A stretch of 16,601 nt of DNA. It comes from Lachnospiraceae bacterium (GTDB lineage: Bacteria > Bacillota > Clostridia > Lachnospirales > Lachnospiraceae). The DNA is taken from NCBI GenBank assembly GCA_017404585.1, contig JAFRCB010000003.1, positions 1 through 16,601 of the forward strand, in the 5' to 3' direction. The notes below the pieces were generated by a model that ran no database searches, was not told where the DNA came from, and worked only from the letters and a program-made list of their open reading frames with translations. The translations under genes and the position numbers were made by a program. Shown piece after piece: positions 13,922-16,601 of the stretch (positions are counted from its first letter, which is position 1; every line of letters starts with the position of its first letter).

Positions 13922-14356
13922 ATGGCAAAGAAAAACAGAGATGTGGGATATGCGGTCGCGCTGTTCGGCGCCAAGGGAGTCATCAGGATCCTGCTGTATG
14001 TCCTTGTAGCCATATTCTTTATTTCTATCGCGAGAATGTCCTACGTTTTCGGTTATTCGATTTTTAACGAGCAGGCAATAGCGTCGGAACCGGGTCAGGA
14101 TGTTATCGTTGAGATCCCAGAGGGGGCTTCGACCAGAGAGATAGCCGACATTCTGGTGAAAAATGACCTGATCGAGAGCAAATGGATTTTTATTGCTCAG
14201 GAAAGACTGTCTTCCTACCACGGACAGCTTCAGAGCGGAACGTATCTTCTCAACACATCTGAGAAACCTACACAGATGATGCGGATCCTCGCCGGAATCG
14301 ATACAGAGGGACAGCCGGGGTCAGGCTCGCAAGGAGAAGAAGAAAAAGAGAATTAA
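13922..14356 (+). CDS. Short MltG/YceG-like membrane protein without catalytic domain
   Basis: A 144-residue protein with one membrane helix (about residues 22-43) and an external domain matching the LysM-like N-terminal subdomain of MltG: VEIPEGASTREIADILVKN, LSSYHGQLQSGTYLLNTSEKP and MMRILAGI. Full MltG (about 350 residues) is an endolytic transglycosylase that cuts nascent glycan strands near the membrane; its catalytic domain with the essential Glu is entirely absent here. The protein ends with an acidic Gly/Glu tail and a proper stop, and no remnant of the missing domain is recognisable downstream. It stands where yrrL (mltG) stands in Bacillus, just before trmR. It could be a regulatory or scaffolding partner in wall synthesis, or a relic. 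AAAGGA lies upstream of the ATG. Confidence 0.8.
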   Translation: MAKKNRDVGYAVALFGAKGVIRILLYVLVAIFFISIARMSYVFGYSIFNEQAIASEPGQDVIVEIPEGASTREIADILVKNDLIESKWIFIAQERLSSYHGQLQSGTYLLNTSEKPTQMMRILAGIDTEGQPGSGSQGEEEKEN

Positions 14357-14360
14357 TATG

Positions 14361-14417
14361 AGGACGGTTCTGAGGGCCCGTGCAATAAAGAAAGCACAGG
14401 GTCAGCGGAACCGTCCT
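14361..14417 (+). other. Strong hairpin between the MltG-like gene and trmR
   Basis: AGGACGGTTC (14361-14370) pairs perfectly with GAACCGTCCT (14408-14417), with a second inner stem CCCGTGC / GCACaGGG. It starts 5 bases after the upstream stop. No T-run follows, so it is not a classical terminator; it may protect a 3' end or serve as a processing site. Confidence 0.55.
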
Positions 14418-14435
14418 TGCAATGTTACGGAAAAG

Positions 14436-14455
14436 AAGAGCGCCTTCGCGCTTTT
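14436..14455 (+). terminator. Terminator-like hairpin just before trmR
   Basis: AAGAGCGC (14436-14443) and GCGCTTTT (14448-14455) form an 8-bp stem with one wobble around a CTTC loop, ending in TTTT. It lies only 9 bases before the trmR ATG, so it could be a weak terminator, an attenuator or an element masking the ribosome site. Confidence 0.4.
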
Positions 14456-14464
14456 GGATCTACT

Positions 14465-15100
14465 ATGGACAGAATAGAGAGAATGCATACTTTTCTGGCC
14501 TCCATGGATACGGGTAATTCGGATTTTCTGAACCGTCTTGAGGAGGAGGCAAGGGATGCGTATGTCCCGATCATACGCAGGGAGACGCAGAGCGTCCTTC
14601 GGGTCATGCTTGCGTCGGTGAAACCGAAAAATATACTGGAAGTGGGCTGTGCTGTCGGATTTTCAGCAATACTTATGTGCGAGAATTCTGACGCGCATAT
14701 CACGACGATCGAGAATTATGAAAAGAGAATTGAACCGGCCAGGGAGAACTTTAAGGCAGCGGGAGTGAGCGACCGCGTTGACCTTATCTTCGGCGATGCC
14801 CAGGACGTTCTTCCGGAACTTGACGGACCTTACGATTTTATTTTTATGGATGCCGCCAAGGGCCAGTACATACACTTTCTTCCGGAGGTCATGCGTCTTC
14901 TGTCTCCCGGCGGCATGCTGATCAGCGATAACGTGCTTCAGGAGGGGGATATTCTTGAGTCTCACTACGCTGTGGAACGCAGGAACCGGACGATTTACAA
15001 GCGGATGCGAGAGTACCTGCATGAGATTACACACAGGGATGACCTGGTGACAACGATACTTCCGATCGGCGACGGGCTCGCTGTCTCTGTCAAGAAGTAA
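14465..15100 (+). CDS. trmR: tRNA 5-hydroxyuridine methyltransferase TrmR-like O-methyltransferase
   Basis: A 211-residue class I, family 3 O-methyltransferase. The SAM-binding motif is ILEVGCAVGFSA (about residues 57-68); FIFMDAAKGQY (126-135) supplies the metal and catalytic acidic residues, and ISDNVLQEGD matches the family. B. subtilis TrmR (YrrM) methylates 5-hydroxyuridine at tRNA position 34 to 5-methoxyuridine. The next gene is the U32 protein that makes that hydroxyuridine, as in the Bacillus yrrM-yrrN-yrrO order, which supports the specific call. I took ATG 14465; the frame opens earlier at a TTG at 14417, but that start lies at the foot of a hairpin and adds residues not typical of the family. 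The ribosome site before 14465 is weak. Confidence 0.85.
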   Translation: MDRIERMHTFLASMDTGNSDFLNRLEEEARDAYVPIIRRETQSVLRVMLASVKPKNILEVGCAVGFSAILMCENSDAHITTIENYEKRIEPARENFKAAGVSDRVDLIFGDAQDVLPELDGPYDFIFMDAAKGQYIHFLPEVMRLLSPGGMLISDNVLQEGDILESHYAVERRNRTIYKRMREYLHEITHRDDLVTTILPIGDGLAVSVKK

Positions 15101-15125
15101 TGAAAAGATATATCACGGAGGGTTT

Positions 15126-16352
15126 ATGAAAAGACCGGAACTGCTGCTCCCGGCAGGGAGTCTGGACGTTTTGAAAGTGGCTGTGCTCTACGGAGCTGAC
15201 GCCGTATATCTCGGAGGGGAGGCCTTCAGCCTGAGGGCCAAGGCAACGAACTTTTCGAGAGAGGAGATGAAGGAGGGCATTGCATTTGCACACGCGCACG
15301 GAGCCAAAGTGTACGTGACCGCCAACATATATGCCCACAACAGCGATCTTGCGGAAGCTGAAAAGTATTTCAAGGAGCTGGCCTGCGATATTAAGCCGGA
15401 TGCAGTGCTTGTGGCTGACGCCGGTATGTTCGCGCTGGCTCGCCGGGTCGCTCCGGAGCTTGAGATCCATATCAGCACACAGGCCAACAGCACGAACTAC
15501 GAGACCTGTCTCTTCTGGCACAGTCTCGGAGCTTCACGCATAGTCACAGCCAGAGAACTCTCTCTCCGCGAGATTAAAGTGATCCGGGAAAGAATCCCGG
15601 ATGATCTTGAAATAGAAGTCTTCGTTCACGGCGCCATGTGTATCTCTTACTCGGGCAGATGCCTTCTGTCCAATTATCTGGTCGGCCGCGACGCGAACCG
15701 CGGTCTCTGCACCCACCCGTGCCGCTGGAAATACGCGGTGGTCGAGGAGACGAGGCCCGGCGAGTACATGCCGATCGAGGAGAACGAGCGCGGGACATAT
15801 ATATTTAATTCCAAGGATCTGTGCATGATCGAGCATCTGCCGGATCTGTACGATGCCGGTATAGACAGCTTCAAGATCGAAGGACGGATGAAGACCGCGC
15901 TGTACGTGGCGACTGCTGCCAGGACCTACAGACTGGCTATGGACGCTTACGAGAAGGATCCTGCTCTCTACGAGAAGAACCTTCCCTGGTACCGTGAGCA
16001 GATTGCTGACTGCACCTATCGCAAGTTCACGACCGGCTTCTTCTACGGCAAGCCCTCTGAGGAGGACCAGATCTATGACAATAACACCTATGTGAATGCG
16101 TACACGTTCCTGGGTATTGTTCGCAGAATCGACGAGAATGGCTGTGCGGTGACAGAGCAGAAGAATAAGTTCTGCGTGGGCGACGTGATTGAAGTCATGA
16201 AGCCGGACGGCCGGAATATTGAAGTGCCGGTGCTCGCTATCCGTGACACGGACGGCAATGAGATGGAGTCGGCTCCGCACCCGAAACAGGAGCTTCATAT
16301 AAAGATCGACGCGGAAGTGATGCCGTGGGATATACTGCGCAAGAAAAATTGA
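15126..16352 (+). CDS. trhP: U32 peptidase-family protein, TrhP-like tRNA 5-hydroxyuridine synthesis protein
   Basis: A 408-residue U32-family protein. It starts ELLLPAGSLDVLKVAVLYGADAVYLGG and has the hallmark FVHGAMCISYSGRCLLSNYL; four cysteines (172, 179, 195, 199), the last two in GLCTHPCRW, probably bind an iron-sulfur cluster. DSFKIEGRMKTALYVA is also typical. U32 proteins were first called collagenases, but TrhP (YegQ) of E. coli and YrrN/YrrO of B. subtilis are needed for prephenate-dependent 5-hydroxyuridine at tRNA position 34. Being next to trmR makes this role the best choice over RlhA (23S rRNA hydroxylation). GGAGG lies 5 bases before the ATG. Only one such gene is seen, and a terminator follows it, whereas Bacillus has two. 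Confidence 0.85.
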   Translation: MKRPELLLPAGSLDVLKVAVLYGADAVYLGGEAFSLRAKATNFSREEMKEGIAFAHAHGAKVYVTANIYAHNSDLAEAEKYFKELACDIKPDAVLVADAGMFALARRVAPELEIHISTQANSTNYETCLFWHSLGASRIVTARELSLREIKVIRERIPDDLEIEVFVHGAMCISYSGRCLLSNYLVGRDANRGLCTHPCRWKYAVVEETRPGEYMPIEENERGTYIFNSKDLCMIEHLPDLYDAGIDSFKIEGRMKTALYVATAARTYRLAMDAYEKDPALYEKNLPWYREQIADCTYRKFTTGFFYGKPSEEDQIYDNNTYVNAYTFLGIVRRIDENGCAVTEQKNKFCVGDVIEVMKPDGRNIEVPVLAIRDTDGNEMESAPHPKQELHIKIDAEVMPWDILRKKN

Positions 16353-16357
16353 TGAGG

Positions 16358-16384
16358 GCAGCTGCAAAGCCTTAAGCTGCTTTT
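16358..16384 (+). terminator. Intrinsic terminator after the U32 gene
   Basis: GCAGCT (16358-16363) pairs with AGCTGC (16375-16380), followed at once by TTTT; upstream GAG can pair weakly with the T-run. It lies 6 bases after the stop codon. Confidence 0.7.
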
Positions 16385-16396
16385 GATCTAAAAAAT

Positions 16397-16597
16397 GTGA
16401 CAGTTCAGACAGGCTGTTTCAATATTTCGTTTCCGGCAGCAAAGCATCCATCTTCGTGAGAAAAACATTGCAGGTCCTCCACTGTGAGATCAAAAAGCTT
16501 TAGCTTTTTAAGCTCACAGAAAGGACCTGCGTTTTTCGATGAAGATGATGTTTGAGCCGGATTTTGAAACTTCGCTGCAGCCTGTCTGAACTGTTAC
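16397..16597 (+). repeat. Long-hairpin element, copy 2
   Basis: A 201-base imperfect inverted repeat in the same orientation as copy 1. GTGACAGTTCAGACAGGCTG (16397-16416) pairs over 20 positions with CAGCCTGTCTGAACTGTTAC (16578-16597), one G-T wobble. Inside are TCCGGC / GCCGGA, CATCCATCTTC / GAAGATGATG and GAAAAAC-ATT-GCAGGTCC / GGACCTGCGTTTTTC, identical to copy 1. The apical hairpin is different: TGTGAG-atc-AAAAAGCT pairing with AGCTTTTT-aag-CTCACA (16483-16518). It starts 13 bases after the terminator T-run of the U32 gene. Confidence 0.85.
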
Positions 16598-16601
16598 CTA
16601 A

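Overview
The window looks like a chromosomal segment of a Gram-positive anaerobe of the class Clostridia, most likely Lachnospiraceae. The gene set and order support this (ireB-ruvX-DUF1292, RNase J, YlbF, a short MltG-like protein, trmR-trhP, and a His-less HPr-like protein), as do the strong AGGAGG-type ribosome sites and a base composition near 50% GC. The family assignment is inferred from remembered homologues, not from a search.

Layout. The 3' part of thiI (tRNA 4-thiouridine synthesis) ends at 532 and is followed by a strong intrinsic terminator. Positions 590-1025 hold no gene but a mosaic of palindromic repeats. Positions 1026-6876 form a four-gene MacAB/YknXYZ-like ABC exporter operon: adaptor 1, ATPase, adaptor 2, permease. 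It carries three different short tandem repeats, two in coding sequence and one between genes. A lone minus-strand HPr-like gene with its own promoter and terminator follows (6927-7303). Next come two radical-SAM genes in a pair, mtaB and hemW (7332-9879). Positions 9880-10780 are gene-free: a 74-bp tandem array of hairpin-forming units, then the first copy of a ~205-bp long-hairpin element, then a sigma-A-like promoter. From 10781 to 16352 runs a core housekeeping block: ireB, ruvX, a DUF1292 protein, RNase J, a YlbF-family protein, a catalytic-domain-less MltG-like protein, trmR and a U32 peptidase-family gene (trhP-like). A terminator and the second copy of the long-hairpin element close the window.

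How the genes fit together. Four genes modify tRNA: thiI (s4U8), mtaB (ms2t6A37), and trmR with trhP (5-methoxyuridine at the wobble position). The order ireB-ruvX-DUF1292-mltG-trmR-trhP matches the Bacillus yrzL-yrrK-yrzB-yrrL-yrrM-yrrN/O neighbourhood, with RNase J and YlbF genes placed inside it. The exporter operon probably moves a peptide, lipid or drug-like substrate across the single membrane; its substrate cannot be told from sequence.

The most unusual content is non-coding: two copies of a long imperfect hairpin with identical stems, conserved bulges and a completely different apical hairpin; a 74-bp tandem array whose arms could pair within or between units; and a family of short TTATCTCAGT palindromes that twice abut intrinsic terminators. 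In the proteins, the main oddities are adaptor 2, whose coiled-coil hairpin is interrupted by about 350 residues, and an HPr homologue that has lost the phosphorylatable histidine.
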